Positions 22,349 through 34,791 of a DNA stretch of 64,000 nt are shown here, piece after piece. This stretch comes from Myxocyprinus asiaticus (lineage: Eukaryota; Chordata; Actinopteri; Cypriniformes; Catostomidae). A program made the position numbers and the translations under genes. Position 1 is the first letter of the stretch, and every line of letters begins with the position of its first letter. The notes below the pieces were generated by a model. The model saw only the letters and a list, made by a program, of their open reading frames with translations, was not told the origin of the DNA and made no database searches. The stretch spans positions 44,278,594 through 44,342,593 of the forward strand of contig NC_059358.1 of the NCBI RefSeq assembly GCF_019703515.2, in the 5' to 3' direction.

Positions 22349-23002
22349 CAAGATAATTTCATTATTTATGTTGCAGCTGTTCAAATTATTTGATCACAAG
22401 TAGTATGGATGACACACTGCCATTGGATTTCCTTACAGCTGAATATCATAATACCATAAAGGCTTTGTTTCAGTTGTACAATTTCTGTGTTTAGCTATTC
22501 ATGTATTTACAGTAGTTCAAATACTCCCACGCAGTGCTATACAGTTCTTTGTAAAGGAAAAGTGTGCTTTTAGTTCCACCATTTAATTACTTCCTCTAAA
22601 TGGCCCTGTGTTCCTTTATTATCAAGGTGTGCTGGCTTACATTTCTGTTCACAGTACTGGGTATATCAATATTTATTATAATGTATTCATATAAAGTATA
22701 AGAAATGTATTTATATAAAACATATTACTACAAGGCTTCCTAGGCAACCATGTAATGTGCATCTTAGGAGGTATGACTGCATGTGGAACAGATAATGAGA
22801 GTGATGTGGAGTTTTCCTTCCTTCCTTCAGTGTCTCTCTTCTGAGTGTTTCAGCAGTTTGTCAAGGTTTTGATGGAGAATACTTACAGTTTTCACAATTT
22901 ACCAGCACTGTTCCAGTATCCATAGCTCTCATATCACTACAGCTTTTTGGAAGGGTTACAAGAAGCCAACAGCAAGGTCGCCATAGAGAGCATCTTTGAA
23001 TA

Positions 23003-23860
23003 TACACTCACTGAGCACTTTAATAGGAACACCTGTATAACTACTTATTCATGCGATTATCTAATCAGCCGATTATGTGGCAGCAGTGCAATGCATAAAA
23101 TCATGCGGATACAGGTCAGGAGCTTTAGTTAATATTCACATCAACCATCATAATGGGGAAAAAATGTGATCTCAGTGATTTCGAATGTGACATTATTGTT
23201 GGTGCCAGACGGGCTGGTTTGAGTATTTCAGTAACTGCTGATCTTCTGGGATTTTCACGCACAACAGTCTCTAGAGTTTACTAAAAATAAAAAATAAAAC
23301 AAAACAAAAAACATCCAGTGAGCGGCAGTTCTGCAGATGGAAACACCTGGTTGATTAGAGAAGTCAACAGAGAATGGCCAGACTGGTTCGAGGTGACAGA
23401 AAGGATATGGTAACTCAGATAGCCACACAATTGTAAGCTGAGGCTACAGTGGGAACAGGCTCACCAAATCTGGACAGTTGAAGACTAGAAAAACGTAGCC
23501 TGGTCTGATGAATCTCGATTTCTGCTGAGGCACACAGATGGTAGAGTCAGGATTTGTCGCCAACAGCATGAATCCATGGGCACAACCTGCCTTATGTCAA
23601 CAGTCCAGGCTGGTGGCGGTGATGTAATGGTGTGTTAAATGTTTTCTTGGCACACTTTGGCCTGTTAATACCAATCAATAACTGCATGAATGCCACAGCC
23701 TATTTGAGTATTGTTGCTGACTATCTGCATCCCTTCATGGCCAAAATTTACCCATCTTCTAATGGCTACTTTCAACATGATTATGCACCATGTCACAAAG
23801 CAAAAGTCATCTCAAATTGGTTTCATAAAAATGACAATGAGTTCACAGTGGCAGTAGCGT
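23003..23860 (+). mobile_element. Tc1-like transposon, truncated
   Basis: Starts with the end sequence TACACTCACTGAGCACTTTA followed by ATAGGAACACCT, a Tc1-family terminal repeat widespread in fish. It runs into a broken transposase and stops near 23860, with no right terminal repeat. The element sits in intron 6 in the same orientation as the gene. It is old: it carries stops, frame breaks and an internal deletion. Confidence 0.8.
23153..23860 (+). pseudogene. Tc1-like transposase pseudogene
   Basis: ATGGGGAAAAAATGTGATCT opens a frame reading GKKCDLSDFE and IVGARRAG, the typical start of a fish Tc1 transposase helix-turn-helix. An A-rich insertion interrupts it near 23281-23310. Downstream segments match the family order: AC-CTGG-TTGA and RMARLVRGDRK near 23370-23400, LRLQ-EQAHQIWT near 23440-23475, W-DESRF near 23505-23520, and a C-terminal stretch IVADYLHPFMAKIYPSSNGY, QHDYAPCHKAK near 23710-23805. 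The segment between about 23430 and 23440 is deleted relative to family members. It is not functional. Confidence 0.75.
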
Positions 23861-24899
23861 AGGTGGAAACAGTCTTTTTTGGAGTACATGGTGTATTCTA
23901 GTTTGTGCTTGATTCCTCATAGACCTTCTCAGTATGTACATAAAATAATGATTGTCTATTCAGTCTGTGTAGAAGGTATGCTTCAAGAGCATGGAGAGGA
24001 ACTGTCTGAAGAGGGTTGGAGCCAGGATTCATCCTTGATTAAAGCCATAGTGGATGTTCAAATTTTATGATCAGCTAACTTGTAATGGGATGTACACTTA
24101 ATGTACCCGACCAAGGTACAAATCTGACCAAAGTGAAATACTTTGGTGAGGTTTGTTAGGTAGAAGGTTGTCTGCTGTTCCCAGGATTTTTCAGAGCTAG
24201 TAATGAGAGATTCTGTCCACTGAGAAATCTTACAGTATAGGAGATTTTTGGTTTGCCATGGTTGTGCCTCAAGTGTGCTGTTCTGAGTGGATGTCCACCT
24301 ATCTATGCATCACTTTATCTCTGTTAGGGTTCAAGGTCAGGGGTGTACCAATCAAATGCACATAAGTTCATCATATAGCAGTAGCTACAATTGTTATTTC
24401 AGTAGTAGTCAGTAGTATAGCTCAATTAGTTATCTTGGTCATGTGCTTGAGAAGTGCTGTTTTGCTCTTGACAGTGGCCCTTTGAACTCTGTCATCTATC
24501 AATCTGAGGTTTCCTGTTGCGCCTGTAAACTGGATGTTTTTGCTGAGCTCTGTCTAGTACTCATTGGTGCATCACCTGGCTATTGACTTAAATACTCTTC
24601 TGGTTAGCCTTAAGCCTTGGTGGATTTTCTCCTTTAGTGAATGTTGCAGTTTTGTGAGGGCAGAGCTATTTACCTTGATGGTAGGGATCATCTTATTATT
24701 TTTATAGGTCTTGCTCGCAAAAGTGCAAATGGTGAGGTGGCAATATAGGTGAATTCTCATACGTGCTCCCATTTGTTTTGTAATGTATTCTGGTGCAGGG
24801 CATCCCTAGAGCACTTCACAAATTCTGCATTTTTCTTCAGGAACTTGTCCTGAGGTCTGACTTGGTCACACAGAGATTGTGGGAAAAAAGCATAACTCC

Positions 24900-25035
24900 A
24901 ATTGTCATAGTAGTATTAAAGACCCTGAGTAAAGTTAGGGTTAGGGTTAAGGTGAAGGGTTAGGCTAAGGGGTAGGAATAGGTGAAGGTTTCTGTCGGAC
25001 TCCAAATAAACACAACAAAAACAGTATATAAATGT
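24900..25035 (+). repeat. fragment of the tRNA-headed repeat (copy C)
   Basis: Contains GTTAGGGTTAGGGTTAAGG, AGGGGTAGGAATAGG, and TCGGACTCCAAATAAACACA, matching the 3' blocks of the repeats at 3790-3860 and, inverted, 29180-29240. The head and the TGCAAATAG array are missing. The GGTTAG words are part of this repeat and are not an interstitial telomere. Confidence 0.5.
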
Positions 25036-25576
25036 CATGTGCAATGCTCGCAAGACTTTTCCCAGTCTGACATTTTTATGATAGTTATTTTTATTAAATG
25101 TCGGGGTGCTTTTGGTGATTGCTATGCCATTGTTAGGGTGTTGCTAGGTAGTTACAGATGGTTACTTACTGGCTCAATTCAAAAGAGACAATCCTCAAGT
25201 CTCTATGACATCTGGATATGGACCCTATGTGTGTGGACCTTTTTCATTTGAAGTTTACAGGATTTTTTGCTCATTTTTCATATTCTTAAATAATTATTAT
25301 TTATTTTTTTTTTGAATACAAACATGATTCTGTATTTGTGTCAAACAATTTGGAAGTATTCTAAATAATCAAATGTTTTAATCAAAATTAAGTGTTTACT
25401 GTATATCTATTGTAAAATATAGCAATTGTACTACCTTTAATGTATAGATGATGCTTTTTCCAGATGAAACGTTAATTTCAAAGGCTTGTGTTTAGTTTTA
25501 AAAACAAGAATATGGCAATGTTCATGTTTATAATCAAAAGAGTGGTGTGCTGTATATTTTCTGTACTCTACCATGC

Positions 25577-25603
25577 TTTTTTTTTTTTTTTTTTTTTTTT
25601 TTT
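25577..25603. repeat. poly-T run
   Basis: About 27 T residues. No retroposon body was identified beside it. Confidence 0.7.
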
Positions 25604-25968
25604 GGACCCAAACAAAACAGTTGTTTGAATGTTTCTCCCAATGGTTTAATAATGCACTATAACAATATTCTTCATACATTACAAATGCATTTATTAGGCC
25701 TTATAATACACTATAATTAGTTGTACATTCTTGTAAATAATTGCAACACCTTTTACCTTAGAAGTACCTTAAAATACTTACATATTCATGGTTGTAACAA
25801 ATTTAATGAATCAAAACACAGGTACAACACCAAATTACAGGCTATGGATTACATTATGGATTATAAGGCATCATTAATACCTTTGTTATTCATTATGTAT
25901 AGGCTTCATAGTATGTGTACCTGTTGATCTACTCACAGTAGTTGTGTAGTTTTTGTTTTTCCAAGTGT

Positions 25969-25972
25969 ACAC

Positions 25973-26054
<82 letters not shown>

Positions 26055-26058
26055 ACAA
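25969..26058. repeat. (CA)n microsatellite
   Basis: About 90 bp of CA units broken by a few CAAACA variants, 189 bp upstream of exon 7. Minus-strand ORFs over it encode only Val/Cys repeats and are meaningless. Confidence 0.95.
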
Positions 26059-26246
26059 AGTCCAGCTGTTTTGTCTTCATCATGGCACCAGACCCTGTAC
26101 TCCTGTATGTTTTAATTCAAGTTTACTAATGGTCCTGAGCAGTGGCCCAGTTTGCTATCTGGCAAGGTTGTCATTTGGTGAGGTCCTGCTCTCCTCATGC
26201 ACGTCAGTTCCTTTCAGCTGACATATCGCCCCCCTATTTATTCCAG

Positions 26247-26390
26247 ACAGATGCTGCTCTGACGTACGACGCAGTCCACATCGTGTCGGTCTCGTACCAG
26301 CATGCTCCGCAGATGACTGTCAACTCACTGCAGTGTCACCGCCACAAACCCTGGAGGTTCGGAGGCCGCTTCATGAGTTTCATTAAGGAG
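26247..26390 (+). CDS. grik3: grik3 exon 7 (amino-terminal domain)
   Basis: 144-bp phase-0 exon, acceptor TATTCCAG, donor GTAATG. It reads [40 protein letters not shown], and [25 protein letters not shown] is the stretch that best separates GluK3 from GluK2 (FPQMTVSSLQCNRHK) and GluK1 ([14 protein letters not shown]), so this exon is the main basis for naming the paralogue. The exon is GC-richer than the flanking intron and lies 189 bp after a CA microsatellite. Confidence 0.96.
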
Positions 26391-27995
26391 GTAATGACAA
26401 TCGCCTGAGGCACCGCTGTCACAAACACTTCTGCTCTCCAGAGACAAGATAAGATATATAAGATATTGTTTAAATAACACAGTATGAGCTGCTCTGCTGT
26501 AAACTAATCATTGAAGCTTGTACATTTGGAGTGCTTCCCTTTTTATTATTTATTCAAACTGCATCTAAGTATATACTGTACACTGGCCCCAAAAAATGGT
26601 GGACACTTAAACCACACTGAAAAATGTATAAATGTAATTACATGAGATAACAAAATACTAATCCAGATAGCATTTATTTTAAAGAAAAATGGCATAACCG
26701 TACATTTCAAGCGAAACATATCACTACAAGAGGTTTGTAGTGATATGTGATATTATATATATATAATATAATTTCAAAGTCCACAGTTAAACTTAAAAAT
26801 TAAACAGCATTCACAACCAATTTACCTTCCATAATGTGACATATTTCCATAAACTGACTAACAAAAGTAGGGCAGAATTTGATTTTATCCATCAGGTATT
26901 GATTTGATTGTGAAAAGTGGTCCAGGAACATGCATTAAGAAAGTAAATAGGTTCAATTTTTACTTAATGTTGTCGAATTTGTTAAAGTATGTTTGTGATT
27001 TCTCTGCAAGGACTGTGTAAAGTTAGTTCTGACAAAAACTCTACATCATTTGTTTGCAGATGCCACTTGCTTTAATATTTTGTTGGCCAATGCAATGACA
27101 TTCATATATTTTTAGTGTGGCTTTAGTGCCCAGATACTCTTTTGGGGCCATTGTGTTTGTCATAAGAGCCATTAGTCTTTGGTGATCTTTGTTTTTAATA
27201 TTAAACCATACCTGATGAACAATTCTCAGTCACTATCCATTTGAGCTCCAAATTCTGAATGTAGCAGCTAAAGTTGATCATACCCTCTTTTCATTCTGGC
27301 CTTGGACGAGCAGTGTCCCACTTTCTCATCACTGTGCGCTTAGAGCGCGAGTGTGCATGGCGTAATCAGCTCTTATTTCAGCTCACAAGAGAGACTTTGA
27401 TTGGGACTCATAATAGGCAGATTAGAGTTGTTGAACACAGCTCTGTGGAGCGGAGCGCACAAGAGAAGAGAAAAATGAGGGCCGCTGAGTTGCCTTGGAG
27501 AGCGTTGTCTCTCTTTGTTATCATGGAGAACACACATTCCTGTGAAATGTCCTCACTCCTGAACACGAACTGTAGTGTTTCATTTGGAAGAGTTTATGGA
27601 GAGCGCTCAATATCAGTGTGTGTTGTCTTAAGGAAGAGTTCTGCAGTTTGGGGATGAGAGAGGAATGGAGAGGAGTAGCAGTGTAATGTTTTCTCTGTCT
27701 CTGGAGATTGTTGCAAGTGAGATGGTCGTTAATTAGGACGGAGTTCTGGGGATGGGGGATGTCTTGGGCGCTGGGACGTAAAATGTAATTAAAAAGAAAA
27801 TCAAGGCTGTGTGTGCTCATGAGGATGTGTATTGGTGTATATATGTGTGTAGAATGTGAAAGTGTGTGTGCAAGGGTCGTGCAAAATTCTACATTTAAGA
27901 TTTTTTTTTATCACTTCATGAGTGAAAATTTGAATTGGCACGACCCACAGGATAATGAATTCGAATTTACTGAATTGCATTTTTAAAGTAATTCA
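26391..27995. other. grik3: intron 7, first part
   Basis: No gene. The block 27270-27830 is less AT-rich than its surroundings and has no repeat hallmarks. Its ORF of 127 codons (27274-27657) shows no domain and its opposite strand is also open (27521-27820). It could be unique intron sequence or an unrecognised old element. Confidence 0.5.
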
Positions 27996-28019
27996 ACACA
28001 CACACACACACACACACAC
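27996..28019. repeat. (CA)n microsatellite, short
   Basis: Twelve CA units followed by TCACACAAACACA. Confidence 0.85.
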
Positions 28020-29084
28020 TCACACAAACACAAATTTGATTTATTCGATTGAATAAATCATGAATAATTTATGGTACCCGGTACATTACAGCAAACATTA
28101 CAAGATCATCATAAATAAATTTACTTTCTACTTTATCTCAAGGAACTTGCAAGAAATTGGTTAGTCATAATTTATTTTAATTCTTTGAAAATGTACGTTA
28201 AAATGTTAATTTTTCTTCTTTTTTTTTTGCGGATAGAGTTAGACACATTTATACAGGTATGAATCTTTGACTCAAGTATATGTATACATGCCATAAAATC
28301 AGTGGACATGTTGTTATTACAATTTAGACAAAATCTTCTGCCGTTTTCCAGTAGACTTCCAGTGGTTTAATAATAGGATCAAATGGGCAGATTCAATTCA
28401 TATCAAACTTTATTGGCAAAAGAAGTGAACACTGCCATATACTGTACTATATGTACAGATGTGAAACATATTGAATGCTGAAGTTTAATTTGCCGAATTG
28501 TAAAATCTCAAAACTATTATTTTCTCTTGCTGTTGTTTAGTCTCTACAAGTATTCCTGTCTGCAGCTTGCTGAAAGTATTTTAAGCAGTCTCTCGCACAC
28601 CTGGTTTACCGCTTGCAGATGAAGTCTTCATTCTCCATACAGTAAATCTGCTCCAGTGTTTATTATGCACAGGACATGCGTCGTGACTTGTGCATAATGA
28701 GTAAGCGTGCACTGCTCCACACAATTAGTTTTTGTGTTAGGATGTGCAGTTGAGTTGAGCGTTTATCTCCTGAAAATTTATATATGACAATTTTAGGCAC
28801 AGAAAGTGGGGAAAAACATTTATCAAGTTTCGCCCATTGTACAAAAGTGCTTGGGTATGTTCCTGTCAGGCAGCAGATGACCTAACCCTGCCCCCACCCT
28901 AATCAGCGCCAGTAAGGCTGAGTAGCCTGCCAGGAACAACTCTGGACACCTTTCGCCTATTGTGAGATGTTTCAGGAAGTACACAAATAAAAAACCTGGA
29001 TACTGCATTAATTGCGTTATTTCTTTTTAAAGTGTTAAACAACAGATGCTACTGTATTTACTGTAAGAGTAAAAAGCAAAAAAA

Positions 29085-29672
29085 GCATCTTTGCACTCTA
29101 GTGCAAATAGTGGCAGATACTATTACACCCGTTTAAATACTAACAAACAGTATAGTGGCATCACTGCAACATTTTTATTGTATTTATATAGAATCCCACA
29201 GACACCCTGCACAAACCCCTACCCCTAAACTTAACCCTAAACTTACAAAAATTAACCATAGTTTTACTAAAGTAACCACAGGATCACCATGGTATTTTGT
29301 AGTAAAATCATAGTAACCACAAAATTAAACATGGTTACTATATAAATAACATATTACGGTAGTAACATTATGGTTCATTGCATCAAAACTATAGTTTCCA
29401 CCAAATAACATGGTTACTACAATATTACTACAGTAAAACCATGGCTAATTTGATCCAGATCAAACCCTTCTTTCTTTTAACTCCTCGACCTTCACTGTGA
29501 CCAAATCACTGTGAGGAATCACTTTTATTTATTATTACAAGTAGTATTATTGGAAATATAAAGAGCGAAGATGTGGGAAAAAAGTATGACAAAAGGTGGG
29601 ATTCAAACATGGATCGCCAGCGTGACAAAGTATTTTCACACCGTAGTATCACTCCGAGTTACTACAGCGACA
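29085..29672 (-). repeat. tRNA-headed repeat, copy B (uninterrupted)
   Basis: Inverted relative to copy A. Read on the minus strand it has a tRNA-like head near 29672-29590 (GTAACTCGGAGTGATACTAC, box-B-like GTTTGAATCCCACC). AATACTACTT and AGTGATTTGGTCACAGTGAA come next, then GTCGAGGAG, the ACCATGG block (29450-29270), GGGGTAGGGG, CTGTGGGATTC, and TGCAAATAG near 29100. It keeps the hAT target site intact (GTTACTAC at 29413-29420), so it serves as the empty-site control for the insertion at 2125-3622. Confidence 0.65.
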
Positions 29673-30386
29673 CGTGGGGGTAAAATTTGTCGTAAACTGG
29701 TGTGTTTCCACCAGACTATTGGAGTGCAAATAATCACTTCGTTCTCTGTTGTCTTAACCCACTAAACGTCTAACTCGATAACCAGTTCAACGTCTCTGAC
29801 CATCGCTAAAAATTCAAATATGCCCACTTTCATTTGACTAGCAATTGACACCTAAGAAATTTGTTGTGGCTGTCTAGAGCTTGGTCTCAGCAATGGTGGG
29901 CGGAGTTAGTGCAAATAGCCTTTGCCAACAAGATAAGCTGTTTGTACATAGTGTAAATAGACACTCTGAAAATATTAATCACATAATTTAACACGTTAAA
30001 CTTCCCAGCCCAGTATATGTATACAGTATACAGTATATCTTAGTATATTTTCATAAGTGAATTCCAAGCATTGATTATTGAAATCTAATGTTTCTGGAAA
30101 TACTCCATGTTTTGAGAGTATGATTTAATATGTTTATTCATACCAAAAGATGAAAAATATAATTAAATACAACACTTACAGTAGTTTAATTTCTTTGAAT
30201 TTAATTCCGTTTTAATTATACTTAAGTTTACTTTCAAATTACAGTTGTACTGCATTCTGTTTGCTATCTCAATGCAAATTCAAATTAAGGAATTTAATTG
30301 CTAATCGCAATTCAATTCTGATTGGGGCACAGCCCTGGTATCCAGGTGTGTCATGTTTGTTGAAATCTCTCTGTCTCTTTTTGAAG

Positions 30387-30494
30387 TCTCATTGGGATGG
30401 CCTGACAGGACGGCTGTGTTTCAACAGAACTACAGGTCTGCGCACCGACTTTGATCTTGACATTGTGAGTCTTAAGGAGGATGGCCTTCAAAAG
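30387..30494 (+). CDS. grik3: grik3 exon 8 (amino-terminal domain end)
   Basis: 108-bp phase-0 exon, acceptor TTTTTGAAG (AAG instead of the commoner CAG), donor GTAAAC. It reads SHWDGLTGRLCFNRTTGLRT and DFDLDIVSLKEDGLQK. WDGLTGR, FN-T-GLR-DFDLDI-SLKE is the conserved end of the amino-terminal domain in all kainate subunits. NRT is a potential glycosylation site. The length equals the mammalian exon as I recall it. Confidence 0.96.
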
Positions 30495-30594
30495 GTAAAC
30501 CATCATACATACACATAATAGCTGCTTTAAAGCAGACACAACACAATTGACAAAACAAAGCACATATAACATAATAATGCTTTTGCTATGTCTC

Positions 30595-30599
<5 letters not shown>

Positions 30600-30626
<27 letters not shown>
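30600..30626. repeat. poly-T run
   Basis: About 26 T residues 106 bp after exon 8. Confidence 0.7.
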
Positions 30627-31129
30627 GCACAGTAGGTAGGTGGGATTTAAGGCTGTTTATCCCCCTTCATAATGTCTGCCTGTTAAAATACAATTAAATC
30701 AATTGTGGCTTTTAGCCCATGTCAATTAGCTTTGAAGTCATTGTAACACAACTGTAAGACTAGCCTGGAGACCTTGAACACTCAACGTTTGCCATCTTAG
30801 TCCAGAAGATTAACCAACGTGCCAATAACCAACAAGTAGAGATGATGCCAAAGAGACATACCAAGTTGAGAGAACAAAATGTTTTGCCATTACAGCTAAT
30901 ACGTTCTGAATTTATGCAGGAATTATGCACTATATTGCAACCTACTTATCATAAGGCACAACGTGACTACTCATAGGTCAAAAGAAGTTCCATTTTTGAA
31001 ACCATCCTTTGTGGTTTCAAACACCCAATCTTTGAAGTTGTTGTCCAGAGATTTACACACTGCGCCACTCAGTTGACATGGGTCCATGATGACAAAGAGT
31101 CATGCCAGATTTAGAGTAACACAAACACA

Positions 31130-31285
31130 TTGGTTAGCATGCTTTACTATTGTAGCCTACAGTTAGCATGGTAACCAATTAGCCTTAAAAGATATAATAA
31201 CCTATAGTTAGCATGCTGACCGATTATCATCCTAAGCTATCATAGCATGTGGGTAGCATGCTAACTAATTAGCCTGCTAAAATAG
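31130..31285. repeat. degenerate GTTAGCATGCTAACC tandem repeat
   Basis: Four diverged units containing GTTAGCATG or GTAGCATGCTAAC followed by -AATTAGCCT, spaced about 40-45 bp apart. The core is itself palindromic (GTTAGCATGCTAAC). Confidence 0.55.
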
Positions 31286-31299
31286 AATAGATTTAATGG

Positions 31300-31990
31300 A
31301 TTTAACAAGGCATATCTCGGCAGTGAAAATCAAACATCTGTTCAGTCACTACAATGCAGCTTGCGCCAAAGATTATCTGAGCAGATTTTGGTGAAGATTG
31401 GACAAAATTTATAGGAGTAGCAAAAAAATTGTTTCCTATTTCACTCAAAATATCACAAAAGTAATATTGCAGAAAACGAAAAGTGGGGTATCGCTGGAAT
31501 CAGCATAAACCAACGAACATAAAGACTAAGACAATGACTTTTGTCAAATATTATAAGTAGCTATTTATGAAATTTCTTGACCCGTAGGTGGCACTGTCAC
31601 CAAACTTGGCAGGCACCCTCAGATCATGGTCCTAATGAAGCATACCAAGTTTCATTTTGAAAAACCAAAGCATTGCCAAAACACAGTCTTACTTCCTGTT
31701 TTGTGTCAACACTAATCGCTTTGGCGTAATTTATTAACCAAGGTGAAAATCAAAAATTCAGTCATCAAAATCAAAGTAAAAAATCAGTCATGTTTACACA
31801 GCTTGGTCATCTATACATTTAGGAGTAGCAATAAAATTATAAATTCCACAATACAATAAAGTGGCCACTGTAATAGGTGGGGTTTTAATGCAAGTGGTAC
31901 ATTACAAACAACACGAGGAGAGTAATCAGAAACAAAAATAATTTTATCTCTAGATCAAACGGTTCAAAAGATAATTTGAACTGGTGGTGG
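31300..31990. repeat. probable interspersed repeat, family unknown
   Basis: Text of the type CCGTAGGTGGCACTGTCACC, AAACTTGGCAGGCACCCTCA, and CATACCAAGTTTCATTTTGA is familiar as a dispersed fish sequence, and the 3' part repeats similar wording (GATCAAACGGTTCAAAAGAT). No ORF, inverted repeat or tRNA head was found. The limits are approximate. Confidence 0.35.
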
Positions 31991-33850
31991 TGCTCTAGGG
32001 TTTTGCCTAGACACCCCTAACTTGAGTCTTTATGCCATGTGAAACTACTGATGGCTCTGCTTGAATTCTGTTTTTTTATTTTATTTTTTTTTTTTATTTT
32101 TTTTTGTACAATCAAATGCTCTCCAGAATGGGAATGTTCCTCCTTATAATACCACATGCCTCTGATTACCAATAGAAAGTAATAGCAATAGCAGTCATGG
32201 TTCATGATTGTGACATAAACTACAGAATATTGGGTATTAAAAAGCCCTTCAATATCAGTTGTTCTGCATCTCTGATAATGCCAGAAACAGTATTTCCATG
32301 CGCCAAAGGACAAAAAAAAAAAAAAAAAAAAAAAAGAAGAAGAAAAAAAGCTTATTTTTAAAGATTTGTTTATGCCATCGAATATCCTTCCTGAGCCAAC
32401 AGTTTAGCTTGCTAAACTCTCTTGTACCTTGTCTCATTTGGTCACCATTGCTGTGCAAATAAAGTGCAATCTATGTCTTAAGTTTAATTTACCTCCTAAC
32501 AAGGAAGCAAATGAGGTGTTTAAACATAAGCATAAGTTAACGGATCATAAAGCAAATTGGATTAGGGTGCAAAGTACTGTTAATTACAAGTGCTCGTTAA
32601 TGACCAGCTGAAGTAACACATAGCATGCTTTTTTTGCAGTAATGAGGTGTGTAAATATAGCTGCAATCTTTTGCAAGGTTTGTACATTGTAAAATAATTT
32701 CTTAAAACAGCTATTTACCAATGGTTTCAATCTTTTTACTGGAAAAAAAAGACAAAAATAGTGATTAAGAAGTTGTACAATGCTGTAAGAGTAGCATTGG
32801 TATTTTTTATTTATTTATTTTTTATTTTTTTATTAGATGAAATGTCACACTGTAGACACAAAATTCAATTTAGGCAACTATTTTTTGTCCAATTATTATT
32901 AGAGGAGCCATAAGCAGACAAAACGGCACCAAACATCTTCACAGACATCTGTACTTAATCATTATACAAAGATTTCCCCACAAATTCAGTAGCATAGAGA
33001 CACATTGATTTATTCAAATACAAACCCATATTTCTCCAAATAGACATCAGCTATTGAACGTTCATGAAGATTGAAATTAACCTGCATTTTACATTGGAAT
33101 AAGGAGTTTCATGAATAAAGAATTCGCTTTACATCTGCATCGGGAGGAGGCCAAAAAGTCTTCTGCTAGCACTGTGAATAGCTGTATATTCACTTTCACT
33201 TATTGTAGAGTTAATTGTAGTCAATTTGCAAGAATGGAACATTGCCCTGTATAATGTAAAACATGCATCTTCCTGAATTTGCACACCTCCACACAATCTG
33301 TAACTAACGTGTGTGTCAAATCAAAAGCAAGTGGTAGACTTTGCATCAGGTGAGCAGTGTCGTTGGGTGTTTCTTGCACTTGTGTAACTCTGAGTGCCAC
33401 AGTTTTTGTGGCTTCATGAATATGAGAGCAGTTGTGGTGGGTAGGAGAGAGCAGCGCCGCACGCCCCAGACAGAGATAGATGCCGACAGCCATGAGGTTA
33501 TTTGTGGTAATGATTTGTTGAGGAGTGACCATGCAATATGCAGGATTAAAAACATTTTCTTGCTGGAGGGGATTGTTTGTGCAAAACTAGCCTAATTCAC
33601 TCATATTTGCTGTGTGCTGATATTAGCTGGATTATTCACAGTGCAACTATTCCATCTCATGTTATAGCCTTTGCTCTGTGTGTGTGTAAGTACTTAGCTT
33701 TAGATTGTTTAAATCTGACAAAACCTCCCTTTGGGGACATGCCGGGTATATCTCAATTGGAAAATTGATTAATAAATAAAGCAAATACTCTTTAAGACCA
33801 CATGAAATCAATTGAAGGCTGCAGTTTTGTTTCGTGTTTTGCCATATTTC
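31991..33850. other. grik3: intron 8, middle part
   Basis: No gene. It has T-rich runs at 32070-32105, a poly-A run of 24 at 32311-32334, and TTTATTTA-rich sequence at 32800-32835. The ORFs seen here are short and overlap the homopolymers. The ORF at 33341-33595 and its antisense partner show no domain. Confidence 0.5.
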
Positions 33851-34182
33851 CAGCCTGATCTCATGAAAATTACTTGTCTGTGGCTACATTTTTGCAAAAT
33901 AATATTATGTGGTTCCTGATAAATATTGCAGTAGTTTTGAGGTGAGATGTTCTCCCAAGAAGATTTTTTAAGGTTAAAGCTCTATTGTGTTTTAAATCAA
34001 CACAACTGACCTGCCGATCCTAAACCTTAAATCCGATCCTAACCGAGAGTGTCATAAAAAATGTGAGATTTGTGGTGCTTCTATGTCACTTTCAGCTCAC
34101 GTCAACTCGCACGCTCTGTAGGACTCGTTCCCCGGTCCTTTTGCATTGCAAGTGCAACGCTCTATAAGTTGAGCTACCGTGC
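33851..34182 (-). repeat. tRNA-derived SINE (minus strand)
   Basis: The reverse strand begins GGTAGCTCAACTTATAGAGC (box A) and has GGGGAACGAGTCC (box B) about 35 bases on, a tRNA-like pol III promoter. The body runs through GAGCTGAAAGTGACATAGAA and ends ATTTTCATGAGATCAGGCTG near 33851. A fragment of the same tail, on the + strand, lies at 8473-8523. No clear target duplication is seen. Confidence 0.75.
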
Positions 34183-34766
34183 AATGTGATCACACCTGAA
34201 CAAGCTTGTAAATGTAGTTGGTTATGTAATGCAAACATTAATATGTATCGACTTACAACTTGCTATGGTAAATGTGTTAAGATGTCATAAGATAGCATTG
34301 TGTGAGGAACAGAGTGAAAAGTGATTGTTTATGAACTGATAATATTTTGTTTTGTTTGAGATGTAAAAGAGAATACAAGTCATTGTTGTTGTAGCGCCTC
34401 AAGTGTTCATTTCACAAGAAAACTGCCACGATGCACACAATGAGCCATGTAAAGATCACTTTGCATAAATGTTGGTATAATAATGATGTTGGTTGAATCA
34501 TGGTTTGCTACTTGCTAGTTAGTTGCAAGTGGGAGGGACATTCTCATTCTAGAGAGCATTTGATTGGTTGATTGTAGAAAAACCTGCAGTGCAAGATGAG
34601 TTATCAGTATTTTTGGTCTTTTTCCTAGAAGAGAAAGATTGTATATTTTAAATGTGTATACCTGCTAAAAGTTATAATTGTCAATGTAAATGTGGCCTAA
34701 GCTAACACACAAAAACTACCAGTCACAATTTGATTTCATGGATCTTAAATTAATTCTAAAAATGCA

Positions 34767-34791
34767 AAAAAAAAAAAAAAAAAAAAAAAAA
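34767..34791. repeat. poly-A run
   Basis: About 25 A residues, followed by T-rich sequence and TTAGGGTTAAG words like those of the tRNA-headed repeat (copy C); probably a further small remnant of that family. Confidence 0.5.

Noticed and set aside
24935..24990. Interstitial telomere repeat (GGTTAG words)
   Set aside because: Irregular GGTTAGG/GGGTAGG words are part of a dispersed repeat also seen at 3790 and 29220; no run of perfect TTAGGG units.
25886..26083. Val/Cys-repeat ORF
   Set aside because: Reading of the (CA)n microsatellite on the minus strand.
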